From Paenibacillus_I sp035510375 (GTDB lineage: Bacteria > Bacillota > Bacilli > Paenibacillales > Paenibacillaceae): a stretch of DNA of 64,000 nt. Both the position numbers and the translations under genes were made by a program. Shown piece by piece: positions 42,243 to 50,859 of this stretch. Where the stretch lies: NCBI RefSeq assembly GCF_035510375.1, contig NZ_DATKHG010000006.1. One strand, written 5' to 3'. How positions within the stretch are numbered: position 1 is the first letter of the stretch; every line of letters begins with the position of its first letter. Under the pieces are notes generated by a model that did no database searches, had not been told where the DNA came from, and saw nothing but the letters and a program-made list of their open reading frames with translations.

Positions 42243-42686
42243 CTACCGCCCCGTATGCCCGAAACCGCCGGCCCCGCGCTCCGTATCCGGCAGCTCGCCG
42301 ACCTCGGCGATCTCGATACGCGGCACGACCTGGAACACCATCTGCGCGATCCGCTCGCCGCGCGCGATCGTGAACGGCTCCTGCCCCAGGTTCGCGAGCA
42401 GCACCTTCACCTCGCCCCGGTAATCGGCGTCAATCGTGCCGGGCGTATTGAGACAAGTAACGCCGTGCTTGTATGCGAGGCCGCTGCGCGGCCGGATTTG
42501 CGCCTCCAGCTCCGGCGGCATCGCCATCGCGAAGCCGGTCGGAATGAGCCCCCGTTCGCCGGGCTTCAGCGTGACCGGCTCTGTCACGGCGGCATGCAGG
42601 TCGAAGCCGGCCGCCCACTCCGACATTCTGGCCGGAAGCGGGACGTCCTCGTTGCCCGGAAGCCTTTTAAATTGCACGCGAAACAA
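42243..42686 (-). CDS. dut: Deoxyuridine 5'-triphosphate nucleotidohydrolase
   Basis: 147-residue trimeric dUTPase, hydrolysing dUTP to dUMP and keeping uracil out of DNA. The five motifs are in order: AGFDLHA, RPRSGLA, GTIDADYRGEV, RGERIAQMV and C-terminal RGAGGFGHTGR. The start is TTG at 42686 with GGGGAGG seven bases upstream, inside the 3' end of mlpA, so it is co-transcribed with mlpA. Its place between mlpA and spoVFA differs from B. subtilis, where ymxH sits there. Confidence 0.95.
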   Translation of the reverse strand: MFRVQFKRLPGNEDVPLPARMSEWAAGFDLHAAVTEPVTLKPGERGLIPTGFAMAMPPELEAQIRPRSGLAYKHGVTCLNTPGTIDADYRGEVKVLLANLGQEPFTIARGERIAQMVFQVVPRIEIAEVGELPDTERGAGGFGHTGR

Positions 42687-43935
42687 GGCAATCCCTCCCC
42701 AATGAGGCTGCAGCCTTATCGCTCGCGCCGACCATCGCGACGGCGAACGGAACCTCCAGCATCCGGCGCGTAATGTCGCGGATGTCGCTCATCGCGACCG
42801 CATCGATGCGATCCAGCATCTGATCGAGCGTATAGTGGCGGCCGAGCATGAGCTCGTTTTTGCCGATCCGGTTCATGCGGCTGCTCGTGCTTTCGAGGCT
42901 CAGGATCAAACTGCCCTTCAACTGCTCTTTGCCGCGGTGAAGCTCCGCTTCCGTCAACCCTTTATCCGCGATCTCGCCCAGCTGCTCGATCGTCAGGTCG
43001 AGCACTTCCTTCGTCTGCTTCGGCGCCGTCCCCGCGTAAATCGTAAAGAGGCCCGTATCAGCGAATGACGTATGATAGGAATATACCGAATAGGCCAGCC
43101 CGCGCTTCTCGCGGATTTCCTGAAACAACCGGGAGCTCATGCCTCCGCCGATCGCATTGTTGAGCAGCACCATCGCGTACAGCTGCGGGTCGGCGATCGA
43201 GCAGCCGGGAAACGACAGGCAAAGATGGTTCTGCTCGGTTTTCTTCTTATGGAACAAGTACTCGCCGCTGAAGCCGGGGATCCGATGGTCGGCACTGCCG
43301 CCGCCCTTGCGGTCGAACCGGCCGAAATACGTCTCCAGCAGCTCGAGAACGGCGTTGTCCTCTACGTTGCCCGCGACGGCGATGACCGTATTGTCGATCC
43401 GGTAATGGTCCTCCATGTAACCCCGCAGCTCCGAAGGGCCCATAGCCGTCAAGCGCTCCTCAAGCCCCAATATCGAATAAGCGAGCGGGTGATCGCCGAA
43501 GGCGGCGCGCGAAGCTTCGTCGTGCACCTTGTCGTCAGGCGTATCCTCGTACATGGCGATTTCCTCAAGTATAACGTTCTTTTCCTTGCCCAGTTCCCCT
43601 TGATCGAACCGCGAATCGAAAAACATGTCGGCCAGCGCTCCCACCGCGATCGGCAGGTGCCGATCCAGCACCTTGGCGAAATAGCAGGTGTATTCCTTGG
43701 ATGTGAAAGCGTTAACGTTGCCGCCGATGCCGTCGAACAAATCGGCGATGTCCTTCGCGCTCCGCTTCCCGGTTCCTTTAAACAGCATGTGCTCGATAAA
43801 ATGGGAGATGCCGTTATTGTCCGGCGTCTCGTAACGGGAGCCGGTTCTCACCCAAATGCCGAAGGATACCGATCGGCACGTAGGGATATTCTCGACAACC
43901 ACTCGTAAGCCGTTCTGCAGCGTGTATCTGTTCAC
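42667..43935 (-). CDS. mlpA: M16 family zinc protease MlpA (YmxG)
   Basis: 422 residues. Processing-peptidase-like protease with HxxEH in NGISHFIEHMLFKGTGKRSA (about 41-60) and Glu in EKNVILEEIAMYED. Second half has GGGMSSRLFQEIREKRGLAYSVYS, the substrate-binding R/Y element. The start is GTG at 43935 with GGAGGAG. Located downstream of ylxY as in B. subtilis, where YmxG/MlpA has been linked to protease regulation. Unlike YmfF/YmfH, this appears to be a self-sufficient homodimeric M16 enzyme. Confidence 0.93.
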   Translation of the reverse strand: MNRYTLQNGLRVVVENIPTCRSVSFGIWVRTGSRYETPDNNGISHFIEHMLFKGTGKRSAKDIADLFDGIGGNVNAFTSKEYTCYFAKVLDRHLPIAVGALADMFFDSRFDQGELGKEKNVILEEIAMYEDTPDDKVHDEASRAAFGDHPLAYSILGLEERLTAMGPSELRGYMEDHYRIDNTVIAVAGNVEDNAVLELLETYFGRFDRKGGGSADHRIPGFSGEYLFHKKKTEQNHLCLSFPGCSIADPQLYAMVLLNNAIGGGMSSRLFQEIREKRGLAYSVYSYHTSFADTGLFTIYAGTAPKQTKEVLDLTIEQLGEIADKGLTEAELHRGKEQLKGSLILSLESTSSRMNRIGKNELMLGRHYTLDQMLDRIDAVAMSDIRDITRRMLEVPFAVAMVGASDKAAASLGRDCLVSRAI

Positions 43936-43971
43936 CGGGTCTCCTCCTAGAAAATCAATGATTTCACTATA

Positions 43972-44973
43972 TCAGAATCGGGCTTCCGCCTCAACCGGAG
44001 GCCAGCGCTTGGCCGAAAGCGTCTCGGTGACGGTGCCGAGCGCCAGCCCTTTTTTCCTGATCGCGGCGATCATGCCGGCGAGGGCGTCGCTCGACGAGGA
44101 GGTCGGATGCATCAGGATCAGCGAGCCCGGCCCGACGTCGCGCGCAATTTTCGCCACGATCGCAGAGGGCGCCGGTTTCCGCCAATCGACCGTATCGACG
44201 GTCCACAGCACCGTTTTCAGCCCGAGCTCCGCCGCCGTCTGCACAGTCGTTGCGTTGTACGCCCCCGAGGGAGGGGCGAACCAGCGGTTCTCGACGCCCA
44301 GCGTCGTGCGGAGCAGCTCTTCCGTCCGCTCGATTTGGCGCCGCTGCTGCTCTTTGCCGAGCCGGCTCATATCCGGATGGGAATAAGCGTGGTTGGACAT
44401 CTCGTGGCCGCGCGCCGCAATCGCACGGGCCATCTCCGGATTTTTCGCAAGCCAGGACCCGTCGAGGAAAAAGGTCGCTTTGACTCCTTCGCGGTCGAGC
44501 GTATCGAGAATCGGCGTGAGGTATTCGTTGCCCCACGCGACGTTGACCATGATCGCCGCCATCCGCTTGCGCGGATTGCCGCGATAGATCGGCTGCGCGC
44601 CCAGCGCCCCCAAATCGACCCTGGGCTTCACCTCCCTGTAAACGAACCGGATCGGCGCCTCGGCGGGCAACCCCTTCATCCTCGCGTAAGTCCGCTCAAT
44701 GTCGACCTCCACCCCGTTATAGCCGGGGATCGCCTTCCATACCCGGTCTACGACCGCATCGACCGGCTCTTCCTTCCGCGCGGCCGCCTCCCCCCGGATA
44801 CGGGCGAGCAGCGGGTCCTCCCCTTGGGTCCCGGATAAATCGCCGTATGCCACCGCCTCTCCGCCTGCCCGCTGCTTGACGCTGCGCACATATTGACCGA
44901 CGTCGCCGTTCCAGGCGGCCAAACCGGCGACGACTGCCAGGCATGCGGCCATCGCGGCCGCTTTTTTCATCAT
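43972..44973 (-). CDS. ylxY: YlxY-type polysaccharide deacetylase-like protein, probably catalytically degenerate
   Basis: 333 residues. Signal peptide/anchor at 1-22 (MKKAAAMAACLAVVAGLAAW), then a NodB-homology domain. The metal-site motif SNHAYSHPDMSRL is kept, and FAPPSGAYN, TVDTVDW and LILMHPTSS resemble motifs 3-5. However, motif 1 (normally TFDDG, with catalytic and metal-binding Asp) reads NVAWGN, so ordinary deacetylation is doubtful. Located between pnp and mlpA as in B. subtilis. The ATG at 44973 follows GAGGTG. The structured element copy B lies 60 bp upstream. Confidence 0.9.
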   Translation of the reverse strand: MMKKAAAMAACLAVVAGLAAWNGDVGQYVRSVKQRAGGEAVAYGDLSGTQGEDPLLARIRGEAAARKEEPVDAVVDRVWKAIPGYNGVEVDIERTYARMKGLPAEAPIRFVYREVKPRVDLGALGAQPIYRGNPRKRMAAIMVNVAWGNEYLTPILDTLDREGVKATFFLDGSWLAKNPEMARAIAARGHEMSNHAYSHPDMSRLGKEQQRRQIERTEELLRTTLGVENRWFAPPSGAYNATTVQTAAELGLKTVLWTVDTVDWRKPAPSAIVAKIARDVGPGSLILMHPTSSSSDALAGMIAAIRKKGLALGTVTETLSAKRWPPVEAEARF

Positions 44974-45033
44974 CGCCCGCACCTCTTCCGCTGGATTGAT
45001 ACCAGTGTATGCCGGCCGGGACAAGGTTATGAG

Positions 45034-45160
45034 AAAACCTCTATCGACGCATTTCCGAAGATGAGCGACCGCATTTAAAGGTAGGTTTTATCGCCGATAG
45101 GAACGTTTTATACGCTTTAACACTTCAGCGAATTTAAACATTCCTATACGGTGAAAATGC
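45034..45160 (-). repeat. Structured intergenic element, copy B (pnp-ylxY gap)
   Basis: Counterpart of 16147-16265. Pairings: AAAACCT (45034-45040) with AGGTTTT (45083-45089); ATAGGAACGTTT (45097-45108) with AAACATTCCTAT (45136-45147), 12 bp with one non-Watson-Crick position; CGCT (45113-45116) with AGCG (45127-45130). CGCCG (45092-45096) may extend the second stem by pairing with CGGTG (45149-45153). Conserved blocks CTTCAGCGAA, ATCGCCGA, CGACCGC and AAAACCTCTATCGA match copy A. It lies after the pnp terminator and ahead of ylxY. Confidence 0.75.
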
Positions 45161-45165
45161 GGACA

Positions 45166-45196
45166 AACAAAAAAGAGACAGAGGGAATCTGGCTCT
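45166..45196 (-). terminator. Terminator of pnp
   Basis: AGAGcCAGA / TCTGtCTCT stem with a 5-base loop and TTTTTTG on the minus strand. Confidence 0.8.
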
Positions 45197-45228
45197 TCGT
45201 TGCTTCATGATTCGATTTGCGGATCGTG

Positions 45229-47331
45229 CTACGATTGCGCGGGCTCCTGCGCGGCAAGCACGGCTTTGCGGGACAGGTTGACGCGGCCCTGCTGGTCGAT
45301 CTCCGTTACCTTGACCGTAATCTGGTCGCCGATCTTCACAACGTCTTCCGTCTTCGCCACGCGCTCGGAGGACAACTGCGAGATGTGGACAAGTCCTTCC
45401 TTGCCGGGCAAAATTTCAACGAACGCGCCGAACTTCTCCACGCGCTTGACCGTGCCGAGGTATACCTCGCCGACGACGACTTCCTTCACGATGCCTTCGA
45501 TGATCTGGCGCGCCCGGACATTCGCCTGCTCGTCCGACGAAGCGATGAACACTTTGCCGTCCTGCTCGATGTCGATTTTGACGCCGGTTTCCTCGATGAT
45601 CTTGTTGATGATCTTGCCGCCGGCGCCGATGACGTCGCGGATTTTGTCGGGATTGATCTGCATGATGATGATCTTCGGCGCGTATTGCGACAGGCTTGTA
45701 CGCGGCGCTTTCATCACCTCGAGCATTTTGCCGAGGATGTGCATCCGTCCTTCACGGGCTTGCTCGAGGGCCTGCGTCAGAATCGCGCGGTCGATGCCGT
45801 CGATTTTGATATCCATCTGGATGGCCGTTACGCCTGCGGACGTTCCCGCCACCTTGAAGTCCATATCGCCGAGATGGTCTTCCATCCCCTGGATGTCGGA
45901 CAGGATGGAGAACTGCTCGCCGTCTTTGATCAATCCCATCGCAATGCCGGCTACCGGCGCCTTGATCGGCACGCCCGCGTCCATCATCGCCAGCGTGCCG
46001 GCGCAAATGCTCGCCTGCGACGTCGAGCCGTTGGATTCGAGCACCTCGGAAACGAGCCGGATTGTGTACGGGAATTCCGCTTCGGACGGAATGACCTTCG
46101 AGAGCGCGCGTTCGCCGAGCGCGCCGTGGCCGATTTCGCGGCGTCCCGGTGCGCGCAGCGGGCGGGCTTCGCCGACGCTGAACGGCGGGAAGTTGTAGTG
46201 ATGCATGAACCGCTTCGTTTCCTCGAGGCCGATGCCGTCCAGAATCTGCACGTCGCCGAGCGCGCCGAGCGTACAAACGCTGAGCGCCTGCGTCTGGCCG
46301 CGGGTGAACAGGCCGGAGCCGTGGGTGCGCGGCAGCAGGGCGACATCGCACTCGATCGGACGGATCTCGTCCAGGCCGCGGCCGTCCGGACGCACTTTGT
46401 CATGCGTGATCAGGCGGCGCACTTCTTCCTTGACGATGTCGTACAGCACTTCCTTGACGTCGCCGAGCAGCTCGGGGGCGTCCGCATACGCTTCTTCGAA
46501 ATGCGCAACCGCATCCGCGTTGACGGCGTCGATCGCCTCCTGGCGGGCGTGCTTCTCCGGAATGCGGATCGCCTCCACCAGCCTGGCGGATGCGAAGGCA
46601 CGCACGTCGCGGTTGACGTTCTCGTCGACGGCGTGGAGCTGCACGTCCATTTTCGGCTTGCCGGCCACCTGTACGAGCTCATCGATGACCGCCACGATTT
46701 TTCTGATTTCGTCGTGCCCGAACATAATCGCTTCAAGCATGACCTCTTCCGCTACTTCATCGGCTTCCGCTTCCACCATCATGATCGCGTCCTTCGTCCC
46801 TGCGACCACGACGTAAATATCGGAGCGCGACTCCTGCTCCACGGTCGGATTGATGACGAACTTGCCGTCCACACGGCCGACGATGACGCCGCCGATCGGT
46901 CCGTTGAACGGTACGTCGGAGATGGACAGAGCCGCCGACGTGCCGATCATCGCGGCGATTTGCGGCGGGCAATCCTGGTCGACGCTCATGACAAGGTCGA
47001 CGATTTGCACGTCATTGCGGAAGCCCTCGGGGAAAAGCGGGCGGATCGGACGGTCCGTCAAACGGCTCGCAAGTATCGCCTTCTCGCTCGGACGTCCTTC
47101 CCTTTTAATGAAGCCTCCCGGAATTTTGCCGACGGCGTAAAGCCTTTCCTCATAATTCACGGTAAGCGGAAAAAAGTCCAGATCCTTCGGACCCGGCGAC
47201 GCCGTTACCGTACAGAGCACGACCGTGTCGCCGTAGCGGACGGTCACCGCGGCGTTGGCCTGCTTGGCGAGCCTGCCGGCTTCCAGCACGAGCGTCCGGC
47301 CGCCGAGCTGCATTTCCACGCGTTGTGTCAT
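45229..47331 (-). CDS. pnp: Polyribonucleotide nucleotidyltransferase (PNPase)
   Basis: 700 residues. Phosphorolytic 3'-5' exoribonuclease. Two RNase PH domains (YGDTVVLCTV and, in the second, RTHGSGLFTRGQTQALS with NFPPFSVGEA), KH domain (DVIGAGGKIINKIIEETG, about 560-577) and S1 domain (YLGTVKRVEKFGAFVEILPGKEGLVHISQL). The catalytic-site motif SDIQGMEDHLGDMDFKVAGT is intact. The ATG at 47331 has GGGAGG. It follows rpsO but has its own promoter. Confidence 0.97.
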   Translation of the reverse strand: MTQRVEMQLGGRTLVLEAGRLAKQANAAVTVRYGDTVVLCTVTASPGPKDLDFFPLTVNYEERLYAVGKIPGGFIKREGRPSEKAILASRLTDRPIRPLFPEGFRNDVQIVDLVMSVDQDCPPQIAAMIGTSAALSISDVPFNGPIGGVIVGRVDGKFVINPTVEQESRSDIYVVVAGTKDAIMMVEAEADEVAEEVMLEAIMFGHDEIRKIVAVIDELVQVAGKPKMDVQLHAVDENVNRDVRAFASARLVEAIRIPEKHARQEAIDAVNADAVAHFEEAYADAPELLGDVKEVLYDIVKEEVRRLITHDKVRPDGRGLDEIRPIECDVALLPRTHGSGLFTRGQTQALSVCTLGALGDVQILDGIGLEETKRFMHHYNFPPFSVGEARPLRAPGRREIGHGALGERALSKVIPSEAEFPYTIRLVSEVLESNGSTSQASICAGTLAMMDAGVPIKAPVAGIAMGLIKDGEQFSILSDIQGMEDHLGDMDFKVAGTSAGVTAIQMDIKIDGIDRAILTQALEQAREGRMHILGKMLEVMKAPRTSLSQYAPKIIIMQINPDKIRDVIGAGGKIINKIIEETGVKIDIEQDGKVFIASSDEQANVRARQIIEGIVKEVVVGEVYLGTVKRVEKFGAFVEILPGKEGLVHISQLSSERVAKTEDVVKIGDQITVKVTEIDQQGRVNLSRKAVLAAQEPAQS

Positions 47332-47356
47332 CGTTAACCTCCCATATCGTTTATGT

Positions 47357-47386
47357 ATCATAGTACCATAGTTACCCATTCGACAA
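47357..47386 (-). promoter_or_regulatory. Promoter of pnp
   Basis: Minus-strand TTGTCG and TATGAT with 18-bp spacing, downstream of the rpsO terminator. Confidence 0.6.
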
Positions 47387-47421
47387 CATTCCCGCCATTC
47401 CTGCCGGGCCCGCTACATGGC

Positions 47422-47485
47422 AAAAAGCAACCGGGTGCCGGCCGCCGTCCGGTTAACCGGACGGCTTGACAACCAGGTTGCTTTT
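47422..47485 (-). terminator. Terminator of rpsO
   Basis: AAAAGCAACC / GGTTGCTTTT outer stem enclosing a perfect GCCGTCCGGTTAACCGGACGGC hairpin, split by short bulges; T run on the minus strand. Confidence 0.9.
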
Positions 47486-47496
47486 CTCCCGCATGA

Positions 47497-47766
47497 TTAT
47501 CGGCGAAGGCCGAGTTTTTCAATCAGAGCGCTGTAGCGTCTTACATCTTTATTTTTCAGGTACGCCAGAAGCTTGCGGCGTTGGCCGACCATCTTGAGCA
47601 GTCCGCGACGGGAATGGTGGTCTTTCTTATGCTCCCGCAGGTGCTGGGTCAAGTTGGTGATGTTCTCGGTCAGGATAGCGACTTGAACTTCCGGCGAGCC
47701 GGTATCGTTCGCATGCGTCTTATGCGTGTCGATCACTTCGTTCTTGCGTTCTTGGGTGATTGCCAT
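47497..47766 (-). CDS. rpsO: 30S ribosomal protein S15
   Basis: 89 residues, the standard length. Binds 16S rRNA early in 30S assembly. Conserved THANDTGSPEVQVAILTENI, LREHKKDHHSRRGLLKMVGQRRKLL and C-terminal YSALIEKLGLRR are all present. The ATG at 47766 has AAGGAGG eight to nine bases upstream. It has its own promoter (47875-47904), a leader with a GC-rich hairpin and a strong terminator, consistent with separately regulated expression. Confidence 0.98.
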   Translation of the reverse strand: MAITQERKNEVIDTHKTHANDTGSPEVQVAILTENITNLTQHLREHKKDHHSRRGLLKMVGQRRKLLAYLKNKDVRRYSALIEKLGLRR

Positions 47767-47787
47767 CCTTGTGTTCACCTCCTTCAT

Positions 47788-47870
47788 TGGAATCGCCGAT
47801 GGCCTCGACGCCGCCGGTGAGCGCGGGCGACCAAGCCATGGTTCGAAAGCGGCTGTGCAGCCGCAACGTG
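47788..47870 (-). promoter_or_regulatory. rpsO leader with GC hairpin (candidate S15 autoregulatory site)
   Basis: The transcript would begin with a perfect 7-bp hairpin GCGGCTGcaCAGCCGC (47864-47849) followed by about 60 nt of G/C-rich sequence to the ribosome site. S15 often represses its own mRNA through leader structures that differ between lineages. Presence of such control here is inference. Confidence 0.4.
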
Positions 47871-47874
47871 TTTA

Positions 47875-47904
47875 AGTATAGCATATCCGAACGGTTAAAG
47901 TAAA
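47875..47904 (-). promoter_or_regulatory. Promoter of rpsO
   Basis: Minus-strand TTTACT and TATACT with 18-bp spacing. Confidence 0.6.
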
Positions 47905-47935
47905 CGTCCGGTCGGATCGATGCCGGAGCGCCGCA

Positions 47936-48886
47936 TCATTCCGCCTTTTCCAGCAGCTTCCTCGCGGCTTCCGCATCCCGGCCGATCTGCTCGATCAGCT
48001 CGGAGACGGAGCCGAACTTCCGCTCGGCGCGCAGAAAAGCGCGGAAGTCGAGCGTTACCCGGCTTCCGTACAAATCGCCTTCATAGCCGAAAAGATGGGC
48101 CTCCAGCTTCGGATCGACGCCACTCTCATGAAAGGTCGGCTTCACGCCCACATTCATGACGGCCGGGAAGCAGGCGCCCGCCGACTCGACCGAGACCGCG
48201 TAAACCCCCAGCCTGGGCAGCACATAGGCGCCGTCCGGCTCGACATTGGCCGTAGGGTACCCGATCGTTCGGCCTCTTCCTTCTCCATGGACGACGGTGC
48301 CCGATATCCGGTACGGCCTGCCAAGCAGACGCGCGGCCCGGCCGACATCGCCTTGCTCGAGCGCCGCCCGGATGCGCGAGCTGCTTACTTTGCCGCCGTC
48401 CAGCTCGAGCGGCTCCATAACCTGCACCTTCATCGAAGGAGCCGCGAGCTTGCGCAGCAGCTCCGGCGTCCCCGCCCCCCGGCTGCCGAACGAAAAATCG
48501 AAGCCGACGACCGCTTCCTCGACCCGCAAAGGAAGCAGCATGTCATGCACGAACGACTCGGGCGGCAAGGCCGCAAAAGCCATGTCGAAACGGACGACGT
48601 AAACGATGTCGACCCCCAGCTCCGCGAAACGCCGCAGCTTCTCTCCGGCGGGCGTGAGCGATGTCACATACTGCTCTCCTTGCCCGAGAACCTCCTTCGG
48701 GTGGGGATGAAACGTCATGACGGCGGACAGCCTTCCGGCGGATGCCGCGCGTTCGACGGCCCGGCCGATGACGTTCCGGTGGCCGAGATGAACGCCGTCA
48801 AAATAGCCGATTGCGATCACTTTCCCCCGATCCGCTCCGTATAGGGCGCCGGGGTCGAAAGGAAAACCAAGATGAATGATTTCCAA
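47936..48886 (-). CDS. ribF: Bifunctional riboflavin kinase / FAD synthetase
   Basis: 316 residues. Phosphorylates riboflavin to FMN and adenylates FMN to FAD. N-terminal nucleotidyltransferase domain with IGYFDGVHLGHRNVI (about 26-40) and MTFHPHPKEVL, then SSSRIRAALEQGDV; C-terminal kinase domain with GEGRGRTIGYPTANVEP (about 200-216). The start is TTG at 48886 with AGGTG, a weak site; no better start is visible. It follows truB, as ribC does in B. subtilis. Confidence 0.95.
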   Translation of the reverse strand: MEIIHLGFPFDPGALYGADRGKVIAIGYFDGVHLGHRNVIGRAVERAASAGRLSAVMTFHPHPKEVLGQGEQYVTSLTPAGEKLRRFAELGVDIVYVVRFDMAFAALPPESFVHDMLLPLRVEEAVVGFDFSFGSRGAGTPELLRKLAAPSMKVQVMEPLELDGGKVSSSRIRAALEQGDVGRAARLLGRPYRISGTVVHGEGRGRTIGYPTANVEPDGAYVLPRLGVYAVSVESAGACFPAVMNVGVKPTFHESGVDPKLEAHLFGYEGDLYGSRVTLDFRAFLRAERKFGSVSELIEQIGRDAEAARKLLEKAE

Positions 48887-48924
48887 TGCCGTTACACCTG
48901 CAATTCTATGTTTGCTGCACGCGT

Positions 48925-49830
48925 CTAAGAGAAGACCTTGACGGGCACGAGCAGGTCCGCATCGCCGTCCGCCCGGTACAAGCCGATGAATCTGCCGTCT
49001 TCGCCGAACAGACGGATGAGGCCTTCAGAGGCCGAAGCTTCCGTTCCCGCTGCGGCGTACGGCAATTTGCGCCCCTGCAAAGCCATCTGCGCGATCCGGC
49101 TGTCGGCCGTCATCCGGGGCAGATGCTCCAGCGCCCGCTCGGCCGGCAGCAGCTTGTCCTCCAGCAGGCCTTGCGCCTGCAGAGCTTCAATCTCCTCCAG
49201 CGTCACGCAGTCCGCTTCGCTCAGGCCGGCGGAAACCGTCCGCCTGAGCTCCGCCATGGCGGCCGGCACCCCCAGGGCGCGGCCGATATCGACGCAAAGC
49301 GTGCGGATATAGGTGCCTTTGGAGCATGTGACCGCAAAGCCGATCCTCGGCAGCGGAACGTCCAGCTCGGCAAACGTCAGCTCAATGCCGTATACGGTCA
49401 CCCGCCTTGATTTGCGCTCGACCGTCTTGCCCTCGCGAGCCAGCTCGTACAGCCGTTTGCCGCCGACCTTGACGGCCGAATACATGGGCGGGACCTGCTC
49501 GATCTCGCCGGCAAACCGGGCAAGCGCCGCCCGCGCCTGTTGCTCCGTGACGCGGACGCCTTCGCGCCGTTCGAGCACGTTGCCCGTCATATCCTCGGTA
49601 TCGGTCGATACGCCGAGCTGCAGGACGGCTTCATACGCCTTCGGCAGCTCCTGCAAATATTCCACGACACGGGTCGCCCTCCCGATGCACAGCGGAAGCA
49701 CCCCCGTCACCTGGGGATCGAGCGTGCCGGCATGGCCGATCCGCTTGATCCGAAGCAGACGCCTGACCTTCGCGACCACATCGTGCGACGTCCAGCCGGC
49801 CGGTTTCCATACGGCTAATATACCGTCCAT
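48925..49830 (-). CDS. truB: tRNA pseudouridine(55) synthase TruB
   Basis: 301 residues. Makes pseudouridine 55 in the T loop of tRNAs. Conserved N-terminus GILAVWKPAGWTSHDVV, the catalytic Asp in GHAGTLDPQVTGVLP (about 32-46), PPMYSAVKVGGKRLYELAR and CSKGTYIRTLCVDIG. A C-terminal PUA-like segment is present (SEGLIRLFGEDGRFIGLYR). It lies between nrnA and ribF within the nusA-infB operon region. Confidence 0.97.
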   Translation of the reverse strand: MDGILAVWKPAGWTSHDVVAKVRRLLRIKRIGHAGTLDPQVTGVLPLCIGRATRVVEYLQELPKAYEAVLQLGVSTDTEDMTGNVLERREGVRVTEQQARAALARFAGEIEQVPPMYSAVKVGGKRLYELAREGKTVERKSRRVTVYGIELTFAELDVPLPRIGFAVTCSKGTYIRTLCVDIGRALGVPAAMAELRRTVSAGLSEADCVTLEEIEALQAQGLLEDKLLPAERALEHLPRMTADSRIAQMALQGRKLPYAAAGTEASASEGLIRLFGEDGRFIGLYRADGDADLLVPVKVFS

Positions 49831-49860
49831 TGCGCAATCATGCCTTTCCTGCTTGCTTGT

Positions 49861-50859
49861 TCAAACCGCGTCAAGCGCTTTGCGGACAACGTCGACGACC
49901 GTCGCCATCGCATCCTGGATCGGGCCGTCCACCCGGCATCCGGCCGCGCGGACATGTCCCCCGCCGCCGAACGATTGGGCGATCGCCGCCACATCGGCGG
50001 CGCCGGCCGAGCGCAAGCTGACCTTCACTTCCCCGCTCTCGGTCACCTTGAACAGCATGCCGACCTCGACGCCTTCAATGTTGCGCGCATAATTGACGAG
50101 CCCTTCCAGGTCTTCGCCGGCCGCGCCCGTTTCGGCCATGTCGGCGGGCTCGATGTACAGCCAGCCGATTTTGCCGTCCTCGCTGAGCGCGAGGCGCGAC
50201 AGGCCGCGCTGCAGGACGCGCAGCTGCGGCAGCGACATTTTCTCCAGCAAATGATCGGCCAGGCCGAAGCCGTCCACCCCGGCCTCAAGCAGCTTCGAGG
50301 CGATGGCCATCACATGGGCGGTCGTATTCGAATAACGAAATCCGCCGGTGTCAGTCAACAGGCCGGTATAAATCGCCGTGGCGACCTCGACGTCGAGCGG
50401 AATGCCGGCGTAATCGATCAAATCGAACAAAATTTCAGCCGTCGCCGCCGCGTCGAAACGAAGCAGGTTCGCGGAGCCGAACGCGTCGTTGGTCGGATGG
50501 TGGTCGATATTGAGCAGGGCATACCCTGCCTCGAACAGTTCTTCGACCCGGCCCACCCGCCGGAAATCCGCGCAATCGACCGTCACGATCCGGCCGTACA
50601 AGCGGTCGGGCTTGTTTTCGGATAAATTGACGATCAGATCGGAGGACCGCAAATAATCCAAGCGTGGCGGCACGCGGCCCTCGTTGAAGAGCACCGCCCG
50701 CTTGCCCAGCTTCTCAAGCAACCAATGAACGATGACCGTCGAGCTGACCGCGTCGCCGTCGGGCTGAACGTGGGAGACGACCAGATAATCGTCTCCGGCC
50801 TTCAGGAAGGCGAGCGCGTCTTCGAGCATGCGCCCGTATTCGGAGCCGCGAATCGTCAT
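49861..50859 (-). CDS. nrnA: DHH-DHHA1 phosphoesterase NrnA (nanoRNase / pAp phosphatase type)
   Basis: 332 residues. Degrades 2-5 nt RNA oligomers and dephosphorylates pAp. Manganese motifs: SHVQPDGDAVSS (about 29-40), TVDCADF, NIDHHPTND (DHH), and AIYTGLLTDTGGFRY; C-terminal DHHA1 substrate site GGGGHVRAAGCRV. Its ATG overlaps the rbfA stop (ATGA), tying it to the translation operon, an arrangement I recall from other Firmicutes but not from B. subtilis. Confidence 0.94.
   Translation of the reverse strand: MTIRGSEYGRMLEDALAFLKAGDDYLVVSHVQPDGDAVSSTVIVHWLLEKLGKRAVLFNEGRVPPRLDYLRSSDLIVNLSENKPDRLYGRIVTVDCADFRRVGRVEELFEAGYALLNIDHHPTNDAFGSANLLRFDAAATAEILFDLIDYAGIPLDVEVATAIYTGLLTDTGGFRYSNTTAHVMAIASKLLEAGVDGFGLADHLLEKMSLPQLRVLQRGLSRLALSEDGKIGWLYIEPADMAETGAAGEDLEGLVNYARNIEGVEVGMLFKVTESGEVKVSLRSAGAADVAAIAQSFGGGGHVRAAGCRVDGPIQDAMATVVDVVRKALDAV

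Noticed and set aside
47788..47935. FMN riboswitch associated with ribF
   Set aside because: This gap is downstream of ribF and belongs to rpsO; the upstream side of ribF has only 38 bp.
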